Shown piece after piece: positions 24,805 through 33,638 of a stretch of DNA of 64,000 nucleotides. Within the stretch, counting starts at the first letter, position 1. Each line of letters opens with the position of its first letter. Source of the stretch: Schlegelella_A sp963778525. Lineage in GTDB: Bacteria; Pseudomonadota; Gammaproteobacteria; Burkholderiales; Burkholderiaceae_C. The position numbers and the translations under genes were made by a program. The stretch lies in the NCBI GenBank assembly GCA_963778525.1, contig CAVZUJ010000009.1, positions 682,001-746,000 of the forward strand, written 5' to 3'. The notes below the pieces were generated by a model. The model did not search any database and was not told the origin of the DNA. It was given only the letters and a program-made list of their open reading frames with translations.

Positions 24805-25821
24805 TCAGAGGCCGGTGTAGACCACCCGGCCGTCTTCCGCGTAGAGGAAGCAGCGGCCGGTGTTCTGCTTTGCGCAGCCACGCAGGGCGCGCTCGGCAGG
24901 GCCCACGTTGCCCTGGCTTGCCGCCGGCCCCCAGGACTGGAACCAGCTGCCGCCTTCCGAGATCGCAAACGCCCGGGGGAAGGGGCGCGTCAGCCAAAGC
25001 TGATAGCGCTCGCGCATGCGATCGCTCGAGTAGGGCAGCCGGGAGAGATCGTCGAGTGCGGCCACGGCGACGGGTGCGGTGCCCGATGCCGTCGGCGAGG
25101 CCACCGCGGTGGCCACCGGTGCGGACGCCACGGCGACCGCAGCAGCGCCCGGCTCGGGCTTGGCGTGCAGGGCGTGGCGCGCAGGCAGGTCCCGGATCCA
25201 GTCGGCGGGGATCGCGAAGTTCAGGTTCTGCGCGTCGCCGGTGACCGAGCCGAGAGTCGTCAATCCGATGAGCCGTCCTTGCTCGTCGAACAAGCCGCCA
25301 CCGCTCGAGCCGCCGGAAATGGGTGCCGACGTTTGCAGCAGGATGATCTGGGAACGATCGTTGCGGCGGATCGACGAGAGAAGACCGGCGCTCATCGTCA
25401 GGTCGAGTCCTTTCGGATTGCCGATCGCGAACACGCTCTGACCCACCACCAGCGTCGTGGCTTGGCCCAGAACGACCGTCGGCGCGTCGAGCTTGGGCAC
25501 ATGAATCTGGCAGACGTCGCGGGGCGGGTCCCAGAGCTCGAGCTTCGCTTCCAGGGTCACCTGTTCGCGGCGCACGGCAACCCGGCGCGCCTTGGCGAGC
25601 ACGTGGCAATTGGTGACCATCGTCTCGGGCGCGATGACCACGCCGCTGCCGAAGGCCAGCGGTACACCGTCGGCATCGTAGGTGGCGACGCGCCAGATGC
25701 TCGGAGCCACCTTGGCATAGACCTCCGGTGGCGTCAGGGCCCAGGCAGGCTGGCCGGTACCAGCGAGGGCGCAGGCGACCAGCGCGACCTGGCGCAGCGC
25801 GTGCGTTCTCTGCGCTCTCAT
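24805..25821 (-). CDS. Secreted trypsin-like serine protease (S1C/DegP-like, no PDZ seen)
   Basis: A 338-residue protein with a signal peptide (cleavage near GQPAWA-L) and a trypsin-fold domain at about residues 35-215. The catalytic triad is visible: His in VTNCHVLAKA, Asp in the following region, and Ser in APISGGSSGGGLFDE. The C-terminal third begins with an Ala/Val-rich linker and carries a Cys-containing domain with LRGCAKQNTGRCFLYAEDGR, a short repeat-like module that I cannot name. No PDZ domain is evident. Its ATG overlaps the stop of the upstream lipoprotein gene (25818-25821), so the two proteins are made together, probably as periplasmic partners. Confidence 0.82.
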   Translation of the reverse strand: MRAQRTHALRQVALVACALAGTGQPAWALTPPEVYAKVAPSIWRVATYDADGVPLAFGSGVVIAPETMVTNCHVLAKARRVAVRREQVTLEAKLELWDPPRDVCQIHVPKLDAPTVVLGQATTLVVGQSVFAIGNPKGLDLTMSAGLLSSIRRNDRSQIILLQTSAPISGGSSGGGLFDEQGRLIGLTTLGSVTGDAQNLNFAIPADWIRDLPARHALHAKPEPGAAAVAVASAPVATAVASPTASGTAPVAVAALDDLSRLPYSSDRMRERYQLWLTRPFPRAFAISEGGSWFQSWGPAASQGNVGPAERALRGCAKQNTGRCFLYAEDGRVVYTGL

Positions 25822-26438
25822 TTGCCGATCAGGCCTTCGAGGTCGCCGGCGCCCGCGCCCTGGCGGAGCACGGCGTCATCGTCGAGGGCCGCTCCGTCGG
25901 CGTTGTGGGTGGTGACCCGTTTCGAACTGGCGATCGGCAGGCAAGTGCTGCCCGTCGGATTTCGGCGCATCGCCGACGGCTCGGGCCGCATGTGATCGGC
26001 ATCCGTCATGTCCAGGATCATCGCCGCGCACGCGGTTTGTTGGCCCAGTGCACGCAGCAGGTAGGTCTTGCCGGACATCGGCGTGAAGGTCCAGCGGACG
26101 GTGCAAACCTTCTTGTCGACGCCGACCAGGCGGAACTCGATCGTCTGGGCGCTGCCGGCCGCGAGCATCGCCGCATCCGGATGGCGCTGGGCGTCGCCCA
26201 CTCCCACCAGCTGCGGAGCCGTGCAGGTCTCGCCCTTCTGCAGAACGAAGACGCCATAGCGATCGCCGGCGGGGACGGTGCCGCGAACGAGAAAGCGCGC
26301 CGTCGGCCCGGCACCGGGGCCGACATAGGCCGGTGCCGGCTTTTGCGCTGTCGCACATCCGGCGAGGAGAGCGCCGGCGGCGGCGAACTTTGCCGCCGCA
26401 AAGAGCATCGAGCGACTGCCTGAGTCGAGGACGATCAT
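25818..26438 (-). CDS. Hypothetical lipoprotein paired with the serine protease
   Basis: A 206-residue protein with a lipoprotein signal ending GALLAGCATAQ (Cys near residue 28). The mature part is about 175 residues with several cysteines and a motif-poor beta-rich look (FLVRGTVPAGDRYGVFVLQK); I do not recognise the family. The C-terminal part is Asp/Met-rich (MILDMTDADHMRPEPS). It is translationally coupled to the protease gene by ATGA. A role as protease cofactor, inhibitor or substrate-presenting lipoprotein is inference from the coupling only. Confidence 0.7.
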   Translation of the reverse strand: MIVLDSGSRSMLFAAAKFAAAGALLAGCATAQKPAPAYVGPGAGPTARFLVRGTVPAGDRYGVFVLQKGETCTAPQLVGVGDAQRHPDAAMLAAGSAQTIEFRLVGVDKKVCTVRWTFTPMSGKTYLLRALGQQTACAAMILDMTDADHMRPEPSAMRRNPTGSTCLPIASSKRVTTHNADGAALDDDAVLRQGAGAGDLEGLIGK

Positions 26439-26576
26439 GCGGGTTTCGGTGCTGCTGGCATTTGCACGGACTTCAGTCTAGACGCAGGCGACCGTCGGCG
26501 GCCAGCGCTCGCGCGGCGGCATGCCTCGACGCGAGAACTCTGCAACGCAACGCGCCCCTGCGCCGGTGGCCGGCAC

Positions 26577-27416
26577 TCAGATCTGGGCAACTCCGGCGAG
26601 CGCGTCGAATCCGGCCGGTCGCTTTTCCTTCCACGCCGAGATCGCCGCGGCGATCTCGCCGGTGTCGAAGATCGCGCTTTGCAGCAAGGTCATCTGATGC
26701 AGCGCGGAGGCCGTCGAATGGTCGCGTGCGTGATTGAGCGCGAGCTTGGTGCCGGCGATCGCCAGCGGCGATTTGGAGGCGATGATGGCCGCCAGCGCCG
26801 TCGCACGATCGAGCAACGCCGCGCCGTCGGGCAGCACCGCGTTGACGAGGCCGACGGCCAGCGCGCGCTCTGCGCTCATGCGCTCGCCGGTGTAGGCCAT
26901 CTCACGAGCCACGCCTTGCGGCACGATCTTGGGCAGGCGCTGCAGCGTGCCGAGATCTGCGACCATGCCGATGGTGATCTCCTGGACCGTGAAGAAGGCA
27001 TCGGCGCTGCACAGCCGGATGTCGCAGGCCGTGGCCAGGTCGAGTCCACCGCCGATGCAGCCGCCCTGGATCGCGCAAATGACGGGGAACGGCATGTCGT
27101 CGAGCGCAGTGAAGCAATCCATCAGACTTTTCAGCGACTCCTGAAATGCCAGCCGGTCCCGCGCTGTCTGCGCGCGCAGGGCGCTCGGATCGGTGGCGAA
27201 CACGTCGAGGGCCATGCCGGCGCAAAAGTGCTTTCCCGTCGAGGAGATCACCAGTGCACGCGTCGATCCTTCCGCGCGGAGCCGCCGCAGGGCGTCGCGC
27301 AATTCCGGGAAGAAGGCGAGCGTCATGGTGTTCATGCGCTCGGGACGATTCAGCGTCAGGTGCGTGACACCGCTATCGTCGTGCGAGAGTTCGAAGAAAT
27401 CGCTGGGTGGGTTCAT
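26577..27416 (-). CDS. Enoyl-CoA hydratase/isomerase family protein (dienoyl-CoA isomerase-like)
   Basis: A 279-residue crotonase-fold protein. The oxyanion-hole stretches are GKHFCAGMALDVF and IQGGCIGGGLDLATACD. The segment VQEITIGMVADLGTLQRLPK carries a Glu and a later Asp and closely resembles the active site of delta3,5-delta2,4-dienoyl-CoA isomerases rather than classic hydratases, so isomerisation of unsaturated acyl-CoAs in beta-oxidation is the best guess. I chose the ATG at 27416; the open frame to 28208 is antisense to the neighbouring hydrolase. It diverges from that gene with only 18 bases between starts. Confidence 0.88.
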   Translation of the reverse strand: MNPPSDFFELSHDDSGVTHLTLNRPERMNTMTLAFFPELRDALRRLRAEGSTRALVISSTGKHFCAGMALDVFATDPSALRAQTARDRLAFQESLKSLMDCFTALDDMPFPVICAIQGGCIGGGLDLATACDIRLCSADAFFTVQEITIGMVADLGTLQRLPKIVPQGVAREMAYTGERMSAERALAVGLVNAVLPDGAALLDRATALAAIIASKSPLAIAGTKLALNHARDHSTASALHQMTLLQSAIFDTGEIAAAISAWKEKRPAGFDALAGVAQI

Positions 27417-27434
27417 GGCGTTCGGGAGGTGGCT

Positions 27435-28304
27435 GTGGAAACGAAGACGATCGAAAGCGCGGACAGGCTGACCTTGCATGGCACCGAGTGGCCGAGTCCG
27501 GCGGCCAAAGGGACGATTGTCATCGTCCATGGCCTGGGCGAGCACATCGGCCGCTATGGACAGGTCGCCGCCTTCTTGAACGAGCACGGCTGGCGTGTCG
27601 TCGGCTTCGACTTGCGCGGCCACGGCACGAGCGGCGGCGAGCGCGGTCGCTTGCGTGCGGACGATGATCTGCTGGTCGACCTGGCGAGCGTGATCGATCT
27701 CGTTCGTCGCGAGCATCCCGGGCCGCTCGTGCTGCTCGGGCACAGCATGGGCGGCCTCGTGGCGGCGCGCTTCGTGGCGGAGGCGGTTGCTGCCGCGACG
27801 CCGGCGGCGCCCTGGGCGCGGCGTGTCGAGGCCTTGATCCTGTCGTCGCCAGCGCTTCATGTCGACATGAATGTCGTGCAGAAGGCGATGCTGGCAGTGC
27901 TCGGACCGCTCGCGCCGAACCTCGGCGTCAGCAACGGCCTGAAGCCGGAATGGATCTCGCGCGACCCGGCCGTCGTGGCGGCCTATCGCGCCGACCGGCT
28001 GGTGCACGACCGGATCGCGCCGCGACTGGCCCGCTTCCTCGCGCTCGGTGGCAGCTTCGTCGTCCGCGTCGCGCCGCAATGGAACGTGCCGACCCTGTTG
28101 CTCTATGCCGGCGCCGATCGCTGCGTGGCGCCCTCGGGCAGTGCTGACTTCGCCGCCGCTGCGCCGAAGGGCATCGTCACGACACGCGTCTTCGCGTCGC
28201 TCTTTCACGAGATCTTCAACGAACCCGAGCGCGCCGAGGTGTTATCCGTGCTGGGCGCCTGGCTCGATACACTGCCTCTTTCGCTATTCCGGAGCCAGCA
28301 ATGA
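27435..28304 (+). CDS. Alpha/beta hydrolase, monoacylglycerol lipase-like
   Basis: A 289-residue serine hydrolase of the lysophospholipase/monoglyceride lipase group. Motifs: IVIVHGLGEHIGRY (oxyanion), FDLRGHGTSGG, nucleophile elbow LGHSMGGLVAARF, and a late His in ASLFHEIFNEPE with a preceding GADRCVAP Asp. The GTG at 27435 is preferred because GGGAGG ends five bases before it and the protein then starts just before the lipase domain. The stop overlaps the M20 peptidase start (28301-28304), so the two form an operon. The probable substrate is a glyceride or lysophospholipid. Confidence 0.85.
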   Translation: METKTIESADRLTLHGTEWPSPAAKGTIVIVHGLGEHIGRYGQVAAFLNEHGWRVVGFDLRGHGTSGGERGRLRADDDLLVDLASVIDLVRREHPGPLVLLGHSMGGLVAARFVAEAVAAATPAAPWARRVEALILSSPALHVDMNVVQKAMLAVLGPLAPNLGVSNGLKPEWISRDPAVVAAYRADRLVHDRIAPRLARFLALGGSFVVRVAPQWNVPTLLLYAGADRCVAPSGSADFAAAAPKGIVTTRVFASLFHEIFNEPERAEVLSVLGAWLDTLPLSLFRSQQ

Positions 28305-29788
28305 ATGCACGCGACCCCCTCATGCCGGTGCAGGCCGACGAGGCCGAAGCGCTTGGCCGCTATGCCGATCGCGTCTGGGATGACGAGATCGTTCCCGCCA
28401 TCACCCACTACATCGGCGTGCCGGCGAAGAGCCCGATGTTCGACCCGGACTGGTCGAAGCACGGCTTCATCGACCACGTCGCGCGCGATGCGGCGGCCTG
28501 GGTCGAAAAGCAGAACGTCGCAGGCCTCAAGCTCGAGGTGATTCGACTCGAAGGGCGTACCCCGATCATCTTCTTCGACGTGCCCTCGACGCGCCCGGGC
28601 GGCAACGACGCCGGCGCCGAGACGATCTGCCTCTATGGCCACCTCGACAAGCAGCCGGAGTTCAACGGTTGGAAGAATGGCTTCGGGCCGTGGACGCCGC
28701 GCTACGAAGACGGCCGTCTCTACGGTCGCGGCGGCGCCGATGACGGCTATGCGGTCTACGCCGCCATCACCGCGATCCAGGCGCTCGATCAGCAGGGGAT
28801 CGCCCGGCCGCGCTGCGTCGGCATCGTGGAGACCTGCGAAGAAAGCGGCTCGCCCGACCTGCCGTTCTACGTCGACGCCTTGAAGGAGCGGCTCGGCAAG
28901 GTCTCGCTCGTGGTTTGCCTCGACAGCGGCGCCGGCAACTACGACCAGCTCTGGCTGACGACGAGCCTGCGCGGCGTCGTCAGCGGAACCCTGAAGGTCG
29001 AGATCCTGACCGAAGGGGTGCACTCGGGCGACGCCAGCGGGCTGGTGCCGTCGAGCTTTCGCATCCTGCGGCAGGTGCTCGAGCGGATCGAGGATTCGAA
29101 GACCGGCCGTCTTTTGCCCGAGAGCCTGCATTGCGCGATTCCGGCGGATCGCCTGGAGCAGGCCAAGGCGGCGGCGAAGATCCTCGGCGACGAGGTCTGG
29201 AAGCGATTTCCGTGGGCGTGCGGCGCCGATGGCGGCCCGACCTTGCCGACGACCACCGATCCGGTCGAAGCGCTGATCAGTCGCACTTGGCGACCGACGC
29301 TGTCGGTCACCGGCGTCGAGGGCATGCCGGCGCTGCGCGACGCCGGCAACGTGCTGCGGCCCTATACCGCATTCAAGCTCAGCCTGCGCACGCCGCCGCT
29401 GGTCGACGGCAACGTCGCCGCTGCGCTCCTGAAGACGCTGCTCGAGGACAACGCTCCCTACAACGCCAAGGTCACCTTCAATTCCGATGGCCGCGTCGGC
29501 GCCGCAGGGGCTACCGGCTGGAACGCGCCCACCCTGGCGCCGTGGCTGCAATCGGCGCTCGACTCGGCCTCGCATGCGCAGTTCGGTGCCCCGTGCGGCT
29601 ACATCGGCCAGGGCGGAACGATTCCGCTGATGAGCATGCTGCAGCGGAGCTTTCCGGCCTCGCAGATGATGGTCTGCGGCGTGTTGGGGCCGAAGAGCAA
29701 TGCGCATGGGCCGAACGAGTTCTTGCATGTGCCGTACGGCAAGAAGCTGACGGCGGCAGTGGCGCAGGTGATGGCCGCGTGTCCGTGA
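28301..29788 (+). CDS. M20-family metallopeptidase
   Basis: A 495-residue zinc peptidase of the M20/CPG2 family, probably a dipeptidase or carboxypeptidase. Metal ligands are visible in order: His in LYGHLDKQPEF, Asp in YGRGGADDGYAVYA, the catalytic Glu and metal Glu in ETCEESGSPDLP, Asp in LVVCLDSGAG, and a C-terminal His in KSNAHGPNEFLH. A dimerisation lid domain is inserted mid-protein. It is coupled to the upstream lipase-like gene by ATGA and ends just before a strong bidirectional terminator. Confidence 0.9.
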   Translation: MNARDPLMPVQADEAEALGRYADRVWDDEIVPAITHYIGVPAKSPMFDPDWSKHGFIDHVARDAAAWVEKQNVAGLKLEVIRLEGRTPIIFFDVPSTRPGGNDAGAETICLYGHLDKQPEFNGWKNGFGPWTPRYEDGRLYGRGGADDGYAVYAAITAIQALDQQGIARPRCVGIVETCEESGSPDLPFYVDALKERLGKVSLVVCLDSGAGNYDQLWLTTSLRGVVSGTLKVEILTEGVHSGDASGLVPSSFRILRQVLERIEDSKTGRLLPESLHCAIPADRLEQAKAAAKILGDEVWKRFPWACGADGGPTLPTTTDPVEALISRTWRPTLSVTGVEGMPALRDAGNVLRPYTAFKLSLRTPPLVDGNVAAALLKTLLEDNAPYNAKVTFNSDGRVGAAGATGWNAPTLAPWLQSALDSASHAQFGAPCGYIGQGGTIPLMSMLQRSFPASQMMVCGVLGPKSNAHGPNEFLHVPYGKKLTAAVAQVMAACP

Positions 29789-29836
29789 GCGAGTGACCAA
29801 GCGCTGAGGCGGACGTCGAAGGCCGCAGCAAAAGCA

Positions 29837-29862
29837 GAAGGGCCGGTGCGAACCGGCCCTTC
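29837..29862. terminator. Bidirectional intrinsic terminator
   Basis: GAAGGGCCGGT (29837-29847) and ACCGGCCCTTC (29852-29862) make a perfect 11-bp stem with loop GCGA. It is followed by TTCAT on the plus strand and by TGCTTTTGC on the minus strand. It separates the convergent M20 peptidase and PEP-CTERM genes and probably serves both. Confidence 0.8.
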
Positions 29863-29890
29863 TTCATGTGTCGAGCAAAACTGCGCTCGG

Positions 29891-30598
29891 CTAGCGCGCC
29901 TGTCGGCGGCGATTCATCCAGGTGATCGCGGCAAGGCCGACGGCCATCAGCGCGTAGAACGGCGGTTCAGGAACGGGAGGCAGGGTTGGAACGACGCCCG
30001 CGTATACCAGCAGGTCGATGCCGTTGCCTCCGGTATCCGACACATCACCGTCGGTGCTGATCCGGCTGAAGGTGGATTCGCCGGAGTCGTCCATGAGCCA
30101 GAAGTTGACGGTGTAGATCTCGCCGACGGTCGTGGCGATGGCCTGCGTGATGCCGTCGTACGCCTGCACCGCACCGTCGTAGTAGTTGTTGCTTCCCGAG
30201 TGTGGGCCGTTGCTCTCCACGACGCCGGCAAAGGTTGCTCCGAAGGAGTTGAGGTAGGTCCAGCTTGCCGGGGTGTTGGCGCCGACGGGACCGTCCTCGA
30301 ACCCCCCATTCAACAACAGGTTCGGACCGCCACCCAGGGTCACGGATACGTCGTCGAGAAAGATGAATGCGGGATCCTCGCGCATGGCGAAACTGACGTT
30401 GGTCGTCGTGTTGGTCGCCATGAAGTTCACCGAGTACTGCTGATACGTGCCCGGAATGGGTGTTCCGTCCAGGTCGAGGATGGCGCCCGGCGGCGGCGCG
30501 CAGTTGGTAGGCGGATTGCCGGGCGGACAGGTGTTGGCAAAGGCCTGCGACGCGAGCAACAACGCGGCGGCGCCGAGAGAGATCTGGAGGCGATTCAT
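29891..30598 (-). CDS. PEP-CTERM sorting domain protein
   Basis: A 235-residue exported protein. It has a signal peptide cleaved near SQAFA-N, a beta-rich body containing LLLNGGFEDGPVG and GSNNYYDGAVQAYDG, which resemble secreted carbohydrate-binding-like folds, and a C-terminal PEP-CTERM tail: PVPEPPFYALMAVGLAAI followed by a basic NRRRQ cluster. Such tails are recognised by exosortase in bacteria that make exopolysaccharide, so an exosortase (EpsH/XrtA-type) gene is expected elsewhere. The ATG at 30598 has a clear GGAGA site seven bases upstream. Function of the mature protein is unknown. Confidence 0.88.
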   Translation of the reverse strand: MNRLQISLGAAALLLASQAFANTCPPGNPPTNCAPPPGAILDLDGTPIPGTYQQYSVNFMATNTTTNVSFAMREDPAFIFLDDVSVTLGGGPNLLLNGGFEDGPVGANTPASWTYLNSFGATFAGVVESNGPHSGSNNYYDGAVQAYDGITQAIATTVGEIYTVNFWLMDDSGESTFSRISTDGDVSDTGGNGIDLLVYAGVVPTLPPVPEPPFYALMAVGLAAITWMNRRRQAR

Positions 30599-30702
30599 GC
30601 TCTGTTCTCCTTGTTTGGCGTCAGCATGTGGATCGGGTCGCACCATCGACTCGGTCTGAAATCGCCAGAACCGAAAGCGTATCCATCGCGGGATTCGCGT
30701 AT

Positions 30703-30720
30703 ACCCCTCGAACCGGGGGT
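30703..30720. promoter_or_regulatory. C-run/G-run inverted repeat, copy 2
   Basis: ACCCCTCGAACCGGGGGT lies 105 bases upstream of the PEP-CTERM start. It differs from the repeat at 22628-22646 only in the C run, and the arms ACCCC/GGGGT are perfectly symmetrical. A shared regulator for the secreted lipoprotein and the PEP-CTERM protein is suggested. Confidence 0.45.
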
Positions 30721-30740
30721 GCGGCGCCCGGCTCGTCGCT

Positions 30741-32399
30741 CTATCGCCGCTGCGCCACCGGCGCACCGGCCAGCGCCTCGGCCACCTGGATCCCGTCTAC
30801 GGCTGCCGACATGATCCCGCCGGCGTAACCGGCGCCCTCGCCGGCCGGATACAGGCCGCTCACGTTCAGACTCTGAAAGTCCTTGCCGCGCAGGATGCGC
30901 AGCGGCGACGAGGTTCGCGTCTCGACGCCGGTGAGCACCGCATCGTCCATCGCGAAGCCTTCGATCTGCCTTGCGAATGCCGGCAGCGCTTCGCGGATCG
31001 CCTCGATCGCATAGAGCGGCAGGCTCTCGTTGCCAGTGGCTGCCAGGTGCGTCGGCAAGACGCTCGGCGTGTACGAAGGAATGACGCGCTCGAATGCCGT
31101 CGATGCCCGATCGGCCAGGAAGTCGCCGACGCGTTGCCCCGGCGCCGCGTAGCTTTCGCCGCCGAGCGCGAAGGCGCGCGATTCCCAGAAGCGCTGGAAG
31201 GCGATGCCGTCGAGCGGGTCGACCTCGCCGGTCGAGCCGGGGGCGCGATAGTCGTCCGGCGCAATGCCGACGACGATGCCGGCGTTGGCGTTGCGCTCGT
31301 TGCGCGAATACTGGCTCATGCCGTTGGTGACGACACGGCCGACCTCCGAAGTGGCGGCCACGACGGTGCCGCCGGGGCACATGCAAAAGCTGTAGACAGA
31401 GCGGCCATTTCCGGCGTGATGCACGAGCTTGTAGTCGGCGGCGCCGAGCAGCGGGTTGCCGGCGTTCGGCCCGAAGCGCGCGTTGTCGATCAGGCCTTGC
31501 GGATGCTCGATACGAAAGCCGATGGAGAACGGCTTGGCCTGCATCGCAACGCCGCGCGCATGGAGCATCGCGAAGGTGTCGCGCGCGCTGTGGCCGAGTG
31601 CGAGCACGAGTTGCTCGGCATCGATCTCCTCGCGAGCGCCGCCCGCGTTGCGGACGACGACGCCACGCAATGCTCCGGCTTCGATGCGGACGTCGACGAG
31701 GCGCGCACCGAAGCGGATCTCGCCGCCCAGGCTTTCGATCTCGGCCCGCATCTTCTCGATCATGCCGACCAGGCGAAACGTGCCGATATGCGGCTTGGCC
31801 ACGAACGAGATCTCCTTCGGCGCGCCGGCCTTCACGAACTCGTCGATGACCTTGCGCGTGAGGTGGCGCGGATCGCTGATCTGGCTCCAGAGCTTGCCGT
31901 CGGAAAACGTGCCGGCGCCGCCTTCGCCGAACTGGACGTTCGATTCCGGATCGAGCACGCCGCGTCGCCACAGGCCCCAGGTGTCCTGCGTACGCTCGCG
32001 CACCGCCTTGCCGCGCTCGAGAACGAGCGGGTTGAAGCCCATCTGCGCCAGCACGAGCGCTGCAAAGAGCCCGCAAGGGCCGAAGCCGACAACGACAGGC
32101 CGCGGACGGGCAGCGCCAGTCGCCCGAGTCCGGGCGACGAAGCGATACGTCATGTCGGGCGCCGGACGCAGATGCGGGTCGCCGACATGCGCCGCGAGGA
32201 TGGCGGCCTCTTCGTCGACGTCGCAGTCGACGGTGTAGACGAGCACGACCCTGCTCTTCTTGCGAGCGTCGTAGCCGCGCCGATAGATCGTGAAGCTCCG
32301 CAGTGCAGAGGCCGCGACGCCAAGGCGCGTGATGACGGCCTCTTCGAGCTCGCCTTCGCCATGCGCAAGCGGCAGGCGCAACTCGGTGAGGCGAAGCAT
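30741..32399 (-). CDS. FAD-dependent oxidoreductase, COG2509 family
   Basis: A 552-residue flavoprotein. After an N-terminal module of about 95 residues typical of the family (LTELRLPLAHGEGELEEAV), the FAD-binding Rossmann motif is VVVGFGPCGLFAALVLAQMG, followed by NVQFGEGGAGTFSDGKLW, a family hallmark, and a C-terminal FAD-contact GLYPAGEGAGYAGGI. The reaction is not known. The open frame extends far upstream, but the conserved N-terminus begins at the ATG at 32399, two bases after the amgK stop, so the two genes share an operon. Confidence 0.88.
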   Translation of the reverse strand: MLRLTELRLPLAHGEGELEEAVITRLGVAASALRSFTIYRRGYDARKKSRVVLVYTVDCDVDEEAAILAAHVGDPHLRPAPDMTYRFVARTRATGAARPRPVVVGFGPCGLFAALVLAQMGFNPLVLERGKAVRERTQDTWGLWRRGVLDPESNVQFGEGGAGTFSDGKLWSQISDPRHLTRKVIDEFVKAGAPKEISFVAKPHIGTFRLVGMIEKMRAEIESLGGEIRFGARLVDVRIEAGALRGVVVRNAGGAREEIDAEQLVLALGHSARDTFAMLHARGVAMQAKPFSIGFRIEHPQGLIDNARFGPNAGNPLLGAADYKLVHHAGNGRSVYSFCMCPGGTVVAATSEVGRVVTNGMSQYSRNERNANAGIVVGIAPDDYRAPGSTGEVDPLDGIAFQRFWESRAFALGGESYAAPGQRVGDFLADRASTAFERVIPSYTPSVLPTHLAATGNESLPLYAIEAIREALPAFARQIEGFAMDDAVLTGVETRTSSPLRILRGKDFQSLNVSGLYPAGEGAGYAGGIMSAAVDGIQVAEALAGAPVAQRR

Positions 32400-32401
32400 G
32401 G

Positions 32402-33499
32402 TCAGCGGAACGCTTCGACCCGCGACGCACCCATCAAGGGCTCGAGCAGTCGCGCCAGCGGCCGCAGCGCCGAATAGCGCGAGGCGACCTTGTGCGCATA
32501 GCCGAAAAAGCGCGGCAGATCTTCGCAATAGGCAGGCTTGCCATCGCGATGCTTCAGACGCGAGAAGATGCCGAGCACCTTGAGATGCCGCTGAAGGCCG
32601 ATCCATTCGAGCTCGCGCCAGAATTCGCCGAAATCGGCACGGACCGGAAGCGACGCCTTGCGGGCCGCCTGCCAATAGCGAATGGCCCAGTCGATTTCCT
32701 GCTCCTCGTCCCACGAAATGAAGGCGTCGCGCAGCAGCGAGGCGACGTCGTAGGCGATCGGTCCGCGCACTGCATCCTGGAAGTCGAGGATGCCGGGATT
32801 GGGATCGGCCACCATGAGGTTGCGGGGCATCCAGTCGCGATGAACGGTGACGGTCGGCTGCGCCAGGGCGCTGGCCACGAGGAGGTCGCAAGCCTGCCGC
32901 CAGGTCGCCGTTTCGGTGGCGGACCAGAGGGTGTTGCACTCCAGCGCGACGCACCACTCCGGAAAAAGCGCAAGCTCGCGGCGCAGCAGCGCGTCGTCGT
33001 AGCGTGGCAAGGTGTCGCCGATGACGTCGCGCTGCCAGACGATGAGCGCGGCGATGGCGTCGCGCATGAGGCCGTCGGCACGACCGGCGTCGCCATCCTT
33101 CTGCGCTGCCTGCAGCGCCGCCAGATAGAGCGTGCTGCCCAGGTCGTCGAGAAGCAGGAAGCCGTGCGCAAGGTCGGACTCGAGAACGCGCGGCCCATGC
33201 AGGCCGGCCCGCGCGATCAGCGCCGCGATGTCGACGAACGGCCGCACATCCTCCAGCGGTGGCGGCGCGTCCATGACGATGACGCTGCCTCCCGCGACGA
33301 CGTCGAGACGCAAGTAGCGGCGAAAGCTCGCATCGCTGGATGCCAGGCGCAGGGATGGCGTGACCAGGCCGCGCCGCGCGGCGAAGCCGCCCAGCCAGGT
33401 GCTGAACAGCATTTCGCGAGCGGGGTCGGCCCAGGAGATGGCGGCAGGCAAAGGGATCTGGCTCACGGGCAAAGGTGCGTGCGGGCGAGGTGCGAACAC
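32402..33499 (-). CDS. amgK: N-acetylmuramate/N-acetylglucosamine kinase (anomeric sugar kinase)
   Basis: A phosphotransferase of about 365 residues from the APH/choline-kinase fold. The catalytic loop is VHRDWMPRNLMV (Asp and Asn) and the metal site is ILDFQDAVRGP. AmgK phosphorylates recycled MurNAc and GlcNAc at C1 for UDP-sugar salvage, bypassing de novo peptidoglycan precursor synthesis. In Pseudomonas amgK-murU also lies divergent to lptD-surA, which supports this call. Here murU is not adjacent; a flavoprotein gene takes its place. The start is uncertain: GTG at 33499 has a GAGG site, ATG at 33559 and GTG at 33466 are alternatives. Confidence 0.85.
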   Translation of the reverse strand: MFAPRPHAPLPVSQIPLPAAISWADPAREMLFSTWLGGFAARRGLVTPSLRLASSDASFRRYLRLDVVAGGSVIVMDAPPPLEDVRPFVDIAALIARAGLHGPRVLESDLAHGFLLLDDLGSTLYLAALQAAQKDGDAGRADGLMRDAIAALIVWQRDVIGDTLPRYDDALLRRELALFPEWCVALECNTLWSATETATWRQACDLLVASALAQPTVTVHRDWMPRNLMVADPNPGILDFQDAVRGPIAYDVASLLRDAFISWDEEQEIDWAIRYWQAARKASLPVRADFGEFWRELEWIGLQRHLKVLGIFSRLKHRDGKPAYCEDLPRFFGYAHKVASRYSALRPLARLLEPLMGASRVEAFR

Positions 33500-33638
33500 G
33501 CGGGCCTCGTGGATAATCGATTCTACAAATCGATGCGTGCCCGCCTGGCGGGTCGACATCGTCCTCGTCCGGCAGCGTCCGCTCGCGGAAGCCGGCTTCG
33601 CGCCCTGCGCGCTTCAGCCCGCGCTCAGCAGTCGCCTC

